Shown here: positions 1 through 7,082 of the stretch, piece after piece
Layout: each line of letters begins with the position of its first letter
Numbering within the stretch: the first letter of the stretch is position 1
DNA from: Citrobacter rodentium NBRC 105723 = DSM 16636
GTDB taxonomy: Bacteria > Pseudomonadota > Gammaproteobacteria > Enterobacterales > Enterobacteriaceae
Assembly: GCF_021278985.1 (NCBI RefSeq)
Contig: NZ_CP082833.1
Location: 2,666,001-2,730,000 of the forward strand
Reading direction: 5' to 3'
Length of the DNA stretch: 64,000 bases
The notes under the pieces: model-generated
Told to the model about the DNA's origin: nothing
What the model saw: the letters and a program-made list of their open reading frames with translations, nothing else
Database searches by the model: none
Made by a program: the position numbers and the translations under genes

Positions 1-434
1 ATTCCCGCGGCTTTGCGGTTGTGCCGTCGCTCACGCCCTATCGTGAAAACACCATTGCGGTGAACACCGTGGGTCTGCCTGATAATGTGGATGTGCTGGA
101 AAGCGAAAGCACGGTTATTCCGCGAATGGGCGCAGCGGTGAAAGTAAATATTAAAACGCAGGTGGGGGCGCCTGCGGTATTAATTGTCCGCGATCGGAAA
201 GGGCAGCCTTTACCTATCGGCGCGGATATTTTTGACCAACAGGATAATAGCCTGGGCATTATTGGACAGGGCGGCATGGCGTTTATTCGCGGCTGGCAGG
301 CCGGGAACAGTCATTTATATGTGAAAAACGCATCTGGCGATCGCCTGTGCACGATTTATTCCAGCGATGATATCGCTAAAAAAATAAGTAAAGCGGCCGG
401 TTCGATTACGCAGGTGGAGGTGGTATGCCATTGA
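1..434 (+). CDS. Fimbrial outer-membrane usher, C-terminal end (partial)
   Basis: The frame is open from the left edge of the window (codons begin at base 3), so the gene starts outside it. The visible 143 or so residues match the C-terminal plug/CTD region of PapC/FimD ushers: the segment reading SRGFAVVPSLTPYRENTI, then a beta-rich domain with GQPLPIGADI and the typical closing C-terminal domain that ends in a Cys (Cys at LCTIYSS and at VEVVCH). Ushers form the outer-membrane pore that assembles pilus subunits delivered by a periplasmic chaperone. It overlaps the next gene by 10 bases, showing translational coupling with a fimbrial subunit. Which fimbrial family it belongs to cannot be told from this fragment. 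Confidence 0.9.
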   Translation, partial: SRGFAVVPSLTPYRENTIAVNTVGLPDNVDVLESESTVIPRMGAAVKVNIKTQVGAPAVLIVRDRKGQPLPIGADIFDQQDNSLGIIGQGGMAFIRGWQAGNSHLYVKNASGDRLCTIYSSDDIAKKISKAAGSITQVEVVCH

Positions 435-973
435 TCAAAAAAGCGCTCTTTCTCGCTCTGCTGGGAAGCCAGGCGACCTGCGTCTGTGCCGTTAATTACT
501 CAATGGACGTTTATTTTACTGGCACCTATACCGACGAAACCTGTGTCGTAGAGATTAATAATGGTAGTAATAATGAAGTCGTCACATTGCCCAAAATTTC
601 GGTTATGTCGCTGCGGACCAATGGCAGCGAAGCGGGCAGCGTACCTTTTAATATCACCTTAAAAGAGTGTCCGGCCAGCAGGACCGTAACGGTGTTTTTC
701 AGTAGCAGCGTCTCCGGCGCGGATACCGTGACGGGAAACCTTATTAACGATACAGGACCGGATATGAGCAAAAATGTTCAGATCAGATTACGTAAAGAAG
801 ACAGCTCGCAGGTCATTATTGATGATGCGACCTCAGGACAGGATTACCTTATTTCCGCCACGGCGGACCCATTAAGCCATAGATTTTTAGCGAGCTATTA
901 TGCGAAGGGCGACTCAGCGCCTACTGCCGGCAAAGTCCAGACGGTATCGGGAGTCGAGCTTGTTTATAAATAA
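425..973 (+). CDS. Fimbrial (minor/tip-type) subunit of chaperone-usher pilus
   Basis: A 182-residue protein with a Sec signal peptide (KKALFLALLGSQATCVCA, cleavage near residue 22), two cysteines in the Ig-like pilin fold (in DETCVV and LKECPAS) and a C-terminal strand ending GVELVYK with a penultimate Tyr, the pattern recognised by pilus chaperones. The ATG overlaps the usher stop by 10 bases. It is the last gene of the fimbrial operon in this window; a 90-base gap separates it from the T6SS operon. The exact role (tip adhesin, adaptor or major subunit) is not decided by sequence; length and position after the usher favour a minor subunit. Confidence 0.85.
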   Translation: MPLIKKALFLALLGSQATCVCAVNYSMDVYFTGTYTDETCVVEINNGSNNEVVTLPKISVMSLRTNGSEAGSVPFNITLKECPASRTVTVFFSSSVSGADTVTGNLINDTGPDMSKNVQIRLRKEDSSQVIIDDATSGQDYLISATADPLSHRFLASYYAKGDSAPTAGKVQTVSGVELVYK

Positions 974-1063
974 CAGGGAGTGGAATCAGCGAATTATCTG
1001 AACGTTAATTATCAGACCAGTCATGATTTATACATAAACGGTGATTAAAGAGTATATATCCAT

Positions 1064-1582
1064 ATGAGCAAGAGTAACTCACAAAAATTTATCGCACGTA
1101 ATCGTGCGCCGCGCGTACAAATTGAGTACGACGTAGAAATCTATGGCAGTGAAAAGAAAATTGAATTGCCGTTCGTGATGGGCGTGCTGGCGGATTTATC
1201 CGGTAAACCGCTGGAGCCGCTGCCGCCTGTGGCAGACCGCAAATTCCTGAGTGTCGATATTGATAACTTTGACGAGCGTATGAAAGCCATGCGTCCGCGT
1301 GTCGCGTTCGCGGTGCCGAACACCTTAACGGGTGAAGGGCAACTGATGGTCGATATGACCTTCGAAAGCATGGATGATTTTTCTCCGGATGCGATTGCCC
1401 GCAAAGTTGACTCGTTATCTCAGCTGCTTGAAGCCCGTACGCAGCTCGCCAATCTGCAGACCTATATGGACGGTAAAGCAGGCGCGGAGAGCCTGGTGAT
1501 GAAGGTACTGAATGACAAGTCGCTGTTGAACACCCTGGCATCGGCGCCAAAACCTGAACGGGCTGATGAAGTCGCGTCCTGA
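1064..1582 (+). CDS. tssB: T6SS contractile sheath small subunit TssB (VipA)
   Basis: The 172-residue product matches the TssB/VipA/ImpB family: N-terminal RNRAPRVQIEYDVEIYG, then LPFVMGVLADLSG and the conserved LEPLPPVADRKFLSVDIDNF block. Together with TssC it polymerises in the cytoplasm into the contractile sheath around the Hcp tube. The length is normal for the family. The start ATG at 1064 follows an AT-rich leader with only a weak AGAG-like ribosome site. It is the first gene of the T6SS operon, 21 bases upstream of tssC. Confidence 0.96.
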   Translation: MSKSNSQKFIARNRAPRVQIEYDVEIYGSEKKIELPFVMGVLADLSGKPLEPLPPVADRKFLSVDIDNFDERMKAMRPRVAFAVPNTLTGEGQLMVDMTFESMDDFSPDAIARKVDSLSQLLEARTQLANLQTYMDGKAGAESLVMKVLNDKSLLNTLASAPKPERADEVAS

Positions 1583-1603
1583 ATGTGAATCAGAGAGATA
1601 AAA

Positions 1604-3103
1604 ATGGCAACTCAAGCACAAAACCATAAGCAGGCCGCGCCGCAGGCCACCACGCAAAATGATTTTAATGCGTTACTGACCCGTGAATTTAAGCCGAAAT
1701 CCGAGCAGGCGAAATCGGCGGTCGAAATGGCGGTGAAAACCCTGGCGGAACAGGCGCTCTCTACCTCGATCACTATGGCTGACGATGCTTATAAAAACAT
1801 CGCGGCGATTATCGCGGAGATTGACCTTAAGCTGTCAGAGCAAATTAACCTGATTCTTCATCATGAAGAGTTCCAGCGTCTGGAAAGCGCCTGGCGCGGC
1901 CTGCACTACCTGGTGAACAACACCGAAACCGATGAGAAGCTGAAGCTGCGCTTTATGGACATTTCCAAGGATGACCTGCGTCGCAACATGAAGCGCTACA
2001 AAGGGATCGCATGGGATCAAAGCCCGCTATTTAAGCAGATTTACGAAGAAGAGTACGGTCAGCTTGGCGGCGAACCTTACGGCTGCCTGGTGGCGGATTA
2101 CCATTTCGATCACAGCGCGCCGGATGTGGATCTGCTCTCCTCGATTGGCAAGGTGGCGGCGTCCGCCCATATGCCGTTTATTACCGGCGCGTCGCCATCC
2201 GTTATGCAGATGGACTCCTGGCAGGAGCTGGCTAACCCGCGTGATCTGACGAAAATCTTTACCCAGAACCTGGAATATGCCGCGTGGAACTCCCTGCGTC
2301 AGTCTGAGGACTCTCGTTATATCGGTCTGGCGATGCCGCGCTTCCTTGCGCGTCTGCCTTACGGCATCAACACTAACCCGGTAGATAACTTTAATTTTGA
2401 AGAAGATACCGACGGCGCGAATCACAGCAAATACGTCTGGGCTAACGCTGCGTATGCGATGGCGGTCAACATCAACCGTTCCTTCAAGCATTACGGCTGG
2501 TGCACCATGATTCGCGGCGTAGAGAGCGGCGGCGTGGTGGAAGATCTGCCTTGTCATACCTTCCCGACCGACGATGGCGGCGTGGATATGAAATGCCCGA
2601 CGGAAATCGCAATTTCCGATCGTCGCGAGGCGGAGCTGGCGAAGAATGGCTTTATTCCCCTGGTTCACCGTAAAAATACCGATTACGCGGCGTTTATTGG
2701 CGCGCAGTCATTGCAGAAACCAGCGGAATATTACGATCCGGACGCCACGGCCAACGCCAATCTTTCCGCGCGTCTTCCGTACCTGTTTGCCTGTTCACGT
2801 TTCGCACATTATCTGAAGTGCATCGTGCGCGACAAAATCGGTTCGTTCAAAGAGCGTGAAGATATGCAGCGCTGGCTGAACAATTGGGTCATGAATTATG
2901 TCGATGGCGACCCGGCGAACTCATCGCAGGAAACCAAAGCGCGCCGTCCGCTGGCGGCGGCGGAAGTGGTGGTGGAAGACGTGGAAGGCAATCCGGGTTA
3001 TTACCAGGCGAAATTCTTCCTGCGTCCTCATTTCCAACTGGAAGGTCTGACCGTTTCTTTACGCATGGTCGCTAAATTACCGTCGCTGAAAGACGTGGCG
3101 TAA
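1604..3103 (+). CDS. tssC: T6SS contractile sheath large subunit TssC (VipB)
   Basis: The 499-residue product is full length for TssC/VipB/EvpB. Recognisable stretches include the sheath core FQRLESAWRGLHYLV near residue 90 and the C-terminal region ARRPLAAAEVVVEDVEGNPG followed by the FFLRPHFQLEGL closing strand typical of the family. It co-assembles with TssB; sheath contraction drives the Hcp/VgrG needle through the target envelope. A clear ribosome site (AGAGAG) precedes ATG 1604. It is followed by a 159-base gap filled with inverted repeats before hcp, unlike the tight spacing elsewhere in the operon. Confidence 0.97.
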   Translation: MATQAQNHKQAAPQATTQNDFNALLTREFKPKSEQAKSAVEMAVKTLAEQALSTSITMADDAYKNIAAIIAEIDLKLSEQINLILHHEEFQRLESAWRGLHYLVNNTETDEKLKLRFMDISKDDLRRNMKRYKGIAWDQSPLFKQIYEEEYGQLGGEPYGCLVADYHFDHSAPDVDLLSSIGKVAASAHMPFITGASPSVMQMDSWQELANPRDLTKIFTQNLEYAAWNSLRQSEDSRYIGLAMPRFLARLPYGINTNPVDNFNFEEDTDGANHSKYVWANAAYAMAVNINRSFKHYGWCTMIRGVESGGVVEDLPCHTFPTDDGGVDMKCPTEIAISDRREAELAKNGFIPLVHRKNTDYAAFIGAQSLQKPAEYYDPDATANANLSARLPYLFACSRFAHYLKCIVRDKIGSFKEREDMQRWLNNWVMNYVDGDPANSSQETKARRPLAAAEVVVEDVEGNPGYYQAKFFLRPHFQLEGLTVSLRMVAKLPSLKDVA

Positions 3104-3116
3104 TTCAGTCAATGAA

Positions 3117-3204
3117 TTTATAAGAATAATAACTTTATTATTCTTATAAAAATGCGGTTGCGCAGGGATCTCTGCGCGCTGTAAAAGACAAAATATTTTG
3201 TCTT
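3117..3204. other. Three consecutive inverted repeats between tssC and hcp
   Basis: Three potential hairpins lie head to tail: a perfect 16-bp arm repeat at 3117-3132/3135-3150 (loop 2 bases), a 6-bp GCGCAG/CTGCGC stem at 3160-3177, and a perfect 20-bp palindrome at 3185-3204 (AAGACAAAAT and its complement). None is followed by a convincing T-run in the + direction. They could stabilise or process the mRNA or partially terminate it, uncoupling hcp output from tssBC. This is inference from symmetry only. Confidence 0.7.
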
Positions 3205-3262
3205 CATTTCGTTCGTTACCGTTTAAGTAACGTTGTTAATAAGAGCTAATTAAGGAAATCGT

Positions 3263-3748
3263 ATGGCTCAGGATATGTTTATTAAAATTGATGGCATCGA
3301 AGGCGAATCTCTTGATGCTTCCCATAAAAATGAAATCGAAGTGCTGTCCTGGCGTTGGGCCAGCGCGCAGAGTTCAAATATGCACAGCGGTTCCGGCGGC
3401 GGCGCAGGTAAAGCAACGGTTGAAGATTTTTGCTTCGAGCACTATGTCGATAAGGCCAGTACGAATCTTCTGAGCTACTGCCTGTCCGGTAAGCATATTA
3501 AAGACATTCAGTTTGTGGTTCGTAAAGCTGGCGGCGATCCGCTGGAATATCTGACCATTAAATTCTCCGATGTCATTATTACCCGCGTTGAAACGGCAGG
3601 TTCCAACGAAGACGAAACACGCCCGCGTGAACGCGTGACGTTCGCCTTCACCAAACTGACCCAGGATTACGTTATGCAGAACGCCGAAGGCGCGAAATCT
3701 GGCGTAATTTCTACCAGTTATGACGTAAAAGCTAACCTGCGCAGCTAA
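3263..3748 (+). CDS. hcp: T6SS inner-tube protein Hcp (TssD)
   Basis: The 161-residue product is a standard Hcp: start MAQDMFIKIDGIEGES, the WRWASAQSS strand, the FVVRKAGGDPLEYLTIKFSDV core and C-terminal ERVTFAFTKLTQDYV. Hexameric rings stack into the tube propelled by the TssBC sheath and can also carry small effectors. A strong ribosome site (AAGGAAA) precedes the ATG. No C-terminal effector extension is present. Its own long structured leader suggests separate control from tssBC, as expected for a protein needed in large excess. Confidence 0.97.
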   Translation: MAQDMFIKIDGIEGESLDASHKNEIEVLSWRWASAQSSNMHSGSGGGAGKATVEDFCFEHYVDKASTNLLSYCLSGKHIKDIQFVVRKAGGDPLEYLTIKFSDVIITRVETAGSNEDETRPRERVTFAFTKLTQDYVMQNAEGAKSGVISTSYDVKANLRS

Positions 3749-3838
3749 TTAACGCCAGGTTTACAGACAGAGTTTTGCCGCTACGGCGACAAAACTCTTC
3801 TCACAATGGCGTCGTTCGGATGGATTGAGTGGAAACGT

Positions 3839-4366
3839 ATGCTTAGCGGAAAAGAAATAAAACGCGTACTTAAGAGAACAACCGTTTTTTTACTGTCACT
3901 CTTTTTAGTCGCCTGTAGTGGAAGCAGCCGTCCGGCGAGCGATGGCGATGCAATAAAAATAAATCTGCTGGCGGCAAGCGATATTAACCCAAATGAAATG
4001 GGCGAACCGGCGCCACTCAATATATTTATTTATAACGTCAAGGATCTGGATGCTTTAACCAATGCGGACTTTTATGAAATTGTTGAGGGGACCAGTAAAC
4101 GTGTACAGGCGGCAGCGTCAAAAGTCTATGAAGCGATTTTACAACCCGGAGAGTCGCGCACCATTCTGATTAAACCAGACGGTTCTACACGCAGTCTTGC
4201 TTTCATTGGCGCCTATCGCAGCCTTAATTATTCTCTCTGGCTGGCGAGTTGGGATTTGCCCGTAAAGAAAAAATCGTGGTGGCGACCGGGTTTCTTTAGC
4301 GATGATTCGCTTGAGCTGAATGCGCGTTTCCAGAAAACAGCAATAACAATTAAAGTAATGGATTAA
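3839..4366 (+). CDS. tssJ: T6SS outer-membrane lipoprotein TssJ
   Basis: With the ATG at 3839 the product is 175 residues, starting MLSGKEIKRVLKRTT, with a hydrophobic stretch and lipobox LVAC for lipidation. An upstream in-frame ATG at 3806 would add 11 residues and is less likely. The mature part has the TssJ pattern: IKINLLAASDINPN, then a transthyretin-like fold and C-terminal ITIKVMD. TssJ anchors the TssL-TssM membrane complex to the outer membrane by binding the periplasmic C-terminus of TssM. It is followed 3 bases later by tssK. Confidence 0.9.
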   Translation: MLSGKEIKRVLKRTTVFLLSLFLVACSGSSRPASDGDAIKINLLAASDINPNEMGEPAPLNIFIYNVKDLDALTNADFYEIVEGTSKRVQAAASKVYEAILQPGESRTILIKPDGSTRSLAFIGAYRSLNYSLWLASWDLPVKKKSWWRPGFFSDDSLELNARFQKTAITIKVMD

Positions 4367-4369
4367 ACC

Positions 4370-5716
4370 GTGAGAACGAATAAAGTCGTCTGGAGTGAAG
4401 GGCTGTTTCTTCGTCCGCAGCTTTTTCAACAGCAAGAACGCTATTTTGAATACTACGCACATAAAAGAGCATCGACCCTGAGCCCCTTTTTTTGGGGATT
4501 CTCGCAGTATGAAATCGACCGCGAGGCGCTGTCGTATGGCAAGCTGGTGCTGCGTGCCGCGCGCGGCGTATTGCCGGACGGTACGCCGTTTGATGTGCCC
4601 GATCACGCCGATTTACCCGAGCCGCTAACGATTTTGCCGGAACATCTGGGCAAGACGATTTATCTGGCGGTACCGTTACGCCTTGATAATAGCGATGAAA
4701 CTATCTTCAGCCAGCATGACGTCAGTTCGCTGGCGCGTTTTCGCGCGCAGGAGACGGAACTGTGCGACACCAACGCGATTCGCCAGGGGCCGAAGCCGGT
4801 TCAACTGGCCAAACTGCGGCTCAGGCTGATGTCGCAAACGGAAATGACCGAATCGTGGATTGGCCTGCCGCTGACCCGCGTCAAGGCGATTCAGCCTGAT
4901 GGCAGCGTGCTGTTGCATCTGGACGATTATATCCCGCCCGTCACCGGCTATGCGGCGAATCCGCTGCTGAGCGAATGGCTTACCCATCTTAATGGCCTGG
5001 TCAAAATGCGTGCCGGGATGCTGGCGCACCGCCTGTCGGCGTCCGACGGCAAGGCCAGCGCCAGCTCGGAGGTGGCGGATTATCTGCTGTTGCAGATTTT
5101 CAATAAATACGAGCCGATTCTCGATCACCTGCGCCATATTCCGGAACTCCCGCCTATCATGCTTTACGAAGAGCTGGCGAAGCTGGCCGGTGAGCTTTCG
5201 ACTTTTGTGCGCACCAAAACGCGTCGTCCCAGGAGCGCGCCGGGCTATGACCACGCCAGCCTTTATCCTTCCATTCGTCCCCTGGTCGACGATGTGCATG
5301 ACCTGCTTAACCAGATCCTGGTGCGGGCCGGGCAGCTTATTGACCTGCAGGCCAAAGGCAACGGCGTCTGGGCTGCCTCGATGCTGCCGAACGAACTGTG
5401 TTCGTTCTCAAACCTGGTGCTGGCGGTTCATGCGCAGCTGCCGATGGATGTGTTGCTGCAGCAATTCCAGGCGCAGGCCAAAATCAGCGCGCCGCAACAG
5501 CTCCATGAACTGGTTCGATCGCACCTGCCGGGCCTGGCGCTGCAAGGGCTGCCGGTACCGCCGCGTCAGATCCCGTACAGCACGGGTTACGTCTATTTTG
5601 AACTGCTCAAAAAGGGGCCTTTCTGGGACAAGATTTCAGGCATCGGCGCGCTGGCGCTGCATATTGCGGGTGAGTTCCCTGGCCTGAAGATGGAACTTTG
5701 GGGAATCAGGAACTGA
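4370..5716 (+). CDS. tssK: T6SS baseplate protein TssK
   Basis: The 448-residue product starts with GTG and matches TssK/ImpJ/VasE: the N-terminal VVWSEGLFLRPQLFQQQERYF (here broken at VVWSEGLFLRPQ) is diagnostic, followed by the central helical domain and a C-terminal head ending LKMELWGIRN. TssK links the baseplate (TssEFG-VgrG) to the TssL-TssM membrane complex. The GTG lies 3 bases after the tssJ stop and the TGA overlaps the next ATG (ATGA), so tssJ-K-L are translationally coupled. Its TssF and TssG partners are not found in this window. Confidence 0.96.
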   Translation: MRTNKVVWSEGLFLRPQLFQQQERYFEYYAHKRASTLSPFFWGFSQYEIDREALSYGKLVLRAARGVLPDGTPFDVPDHADLPEPLTILPEHLGKTIYLAVPLRLDNSDETIFSQHDVSSLARFRAQETELCDTNAIRQGPKPVQLAKLRLRLMSQTEMTESWIGLPLTRVKAIQPDGSVLLHLDDYIPPVTGYAANPLLSEWLTHLNGLVKMRAGMLAHRLSASDGKASASSEVADYLLLQIFNKYEPILDHLRHIPELPPIMLYEELAKLAGELSTFVRTKTRRPRSAPGYDHASLYPSIRPLVDDVHDLLNQILVRAGQLIDLQAKGNGVWAASMLPNELCSFSNLVLAVHAQLPMDVLLQQFQAQAKISAPQQLHELVRSHLPGLALQGLPVPPRQIPYSTGYVYFELLKKGPFWDKISGIGALALHIAGEFPGLKMELWGIRN

Positions 5717-7071
5717 TGAAAGACGATCTTAACCTGCAACTCTCCGCGGAACCGGCGGAGGATGAGGGGAGTTCGCCGCAGGCGTTGGGTAGGTTCCTGC
5801 TGGATGAACAGGGGGAGTGGATACAGGAGCCGGAAGCGACGTCGAAAGAGGAAACCGGGCCTGTTGGCGAGCATACGGCGCGTGGTGAACACGCACTGAA
5901 AAGCGAAAGCGTGCAGCAGCGGATCTTACGCGTGAAGGCGGCGGAAAATCCGCTGCTGGAAGCCGCGCAACCGCTACTGCGCGCGCTTGGCGATATGCCG
6001 GAGCAGATTAACGATATTACCCATGTCGAAATCCTCAAAAACACCCTCAAAAGTCAGATCACGCTGTTCGGCGTTGTCTGTGACGAGGTGAATATTCCGT
6101 GGAAAAAGATGGCGATCGTGCGTTATTGCCTCTGTACCGCGCTTGATGAGGCGGCGCATACCACGGCATGGGGGCTTGAAGCGGGCTGGTCGCAGAGTAA
6201 CCTGCTGAACCACTTTGAAGGAGATAACGACGGAGGGAATAAATTCTTTCTGCTGGTTGGCCGTCTCTCCATGAATCCCACTGAATTCGCGGATGTGCTG
6301 GAGGTGTTGCTGCGCATTCTGGGGCTGGGGTTTGAAGGGCGTTACAGCATTATTGAAGATGGCGACCGCCAGCTCAGCAAAATTCGCCAGCGTCTGTTGA
6401 CCCTGATCCAAAGCACGCGAAACACCACGCCGCCCGCGCTGTCGCCGCATGGGCTGCAACCGCATGGACCTGCGGCGCGCGAGAAGCTGGCGATCCCCGT
6501 GCGGCTAAGCGCGCTGTGCGCTGGCGTACTGGTGGTGTCGTCGTTTCTCTGGTGCAAATTCTGGTTACTGTCGCGCAGTGACGGCATCACTAATGACATC
6601 TATGCCATGCAAAACTTCAGCGTGCCCGTGGTGCAACCTGCCATGCGTCTGAAGCTGGCGGTGCTGCTGCGTAACGAAATCAGGCAGCAGCTTCTCAGCG
6701 TGGATGAGAACCAGAAGCAGAGCAAAGTGGTGCTGAAAGGGGATGCGTTGTTCCTGTCCGGCTCTGTCCGCGTTCAGCCGGAGATGGTGAAAGTTATTGA
6801 ACGTATCGCCAGCGAAGTCCAACGCGTGAACGGCGACGTATTGATTGTCGGCCATACGGACGCCACCCCGATCAGTCGGCCAGGCCTGCCCAATAACGTT
6901 GCGCTGTCGGAAAAACGCGCGGCGGAAGTGGCGCAATATTTTATTGCGGCCGGGCTGCCGGAGAGCAAAGTGAAAGTCCGTGGCGTGGGGAGTAGTCAAC
7001 CCGTGGCGAACGAAGCGACGGCTCAGGGAAGGGCGAAGAATCGCCGTGTCGAGTTTTTTGTCACGTATTAA
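5716..7071 (+). CDS. tssL: T6SS inner-membrane protein TssL with OmpA-like peptidoglycan domain
   Basis: Starting at the ATG that overlaps the tssK stop (AGGA ribosome site upstream), the product is 451 residues. The N-terminal cytoplasmic DotU domain (NPLLEAAQPLL through YCLCTALDEAAHTT, and the NHFEGDNDGGNKFF motif) is followed by one membrane segment near residue 265 (LSALCAGVLVVSSFLW) and a C-terminal OmpA/MotB domain (GHTDATPIS, NVALSEKRAAEVAQYF, NRRVEFFV) that should bind peptidoglycan. This is the evolved fused form of TssL. Some enteric T6SSs instead use a separate TagL for this anchor. A TTG 18 bases upstream is a worse start. Confidence 0.95.
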   Translation: MKDDLNLQLSAEPAEDEGSSPQALGRFLLDEQGEWIQEPEATSKEETGPVGEHTARGEHALKSESVQQRILRVKAAENPLLEAAQPLLRALGDMPEQINDITHVEILKNTLKSQITLFGVVCDEVNIPWKKMAIVRYCLCTALDEAAHTTAWGLEAGWSQSNLLNHFEGDNDGGNKFFLLVGRLSMNPTEFADVLEVLLRILGLGFEGRYSIIEDGDRQLSKIRQRLLTLIQSTRNTTPPALSPHGLQPHGPAAREKLAIPVRLSALCAGVLVVSSFLWCKFWLLSRSDGITNDIYAMQNFSVPVVQPAMRLKLAVLLRNEIRQQLLSVDENQKQSKVVLKGDALFLSGSVRVQPEMVKVIERIASEVQRVNGDVLIVGHTDATPISRPGLPNNVALSEKRAAEVAQYFIAAGLPESKVKVRGVGSSQPVANEATAQGRAKNRRVEFFVTY

Positions 7072-7082
7072 CGAGGACGACA

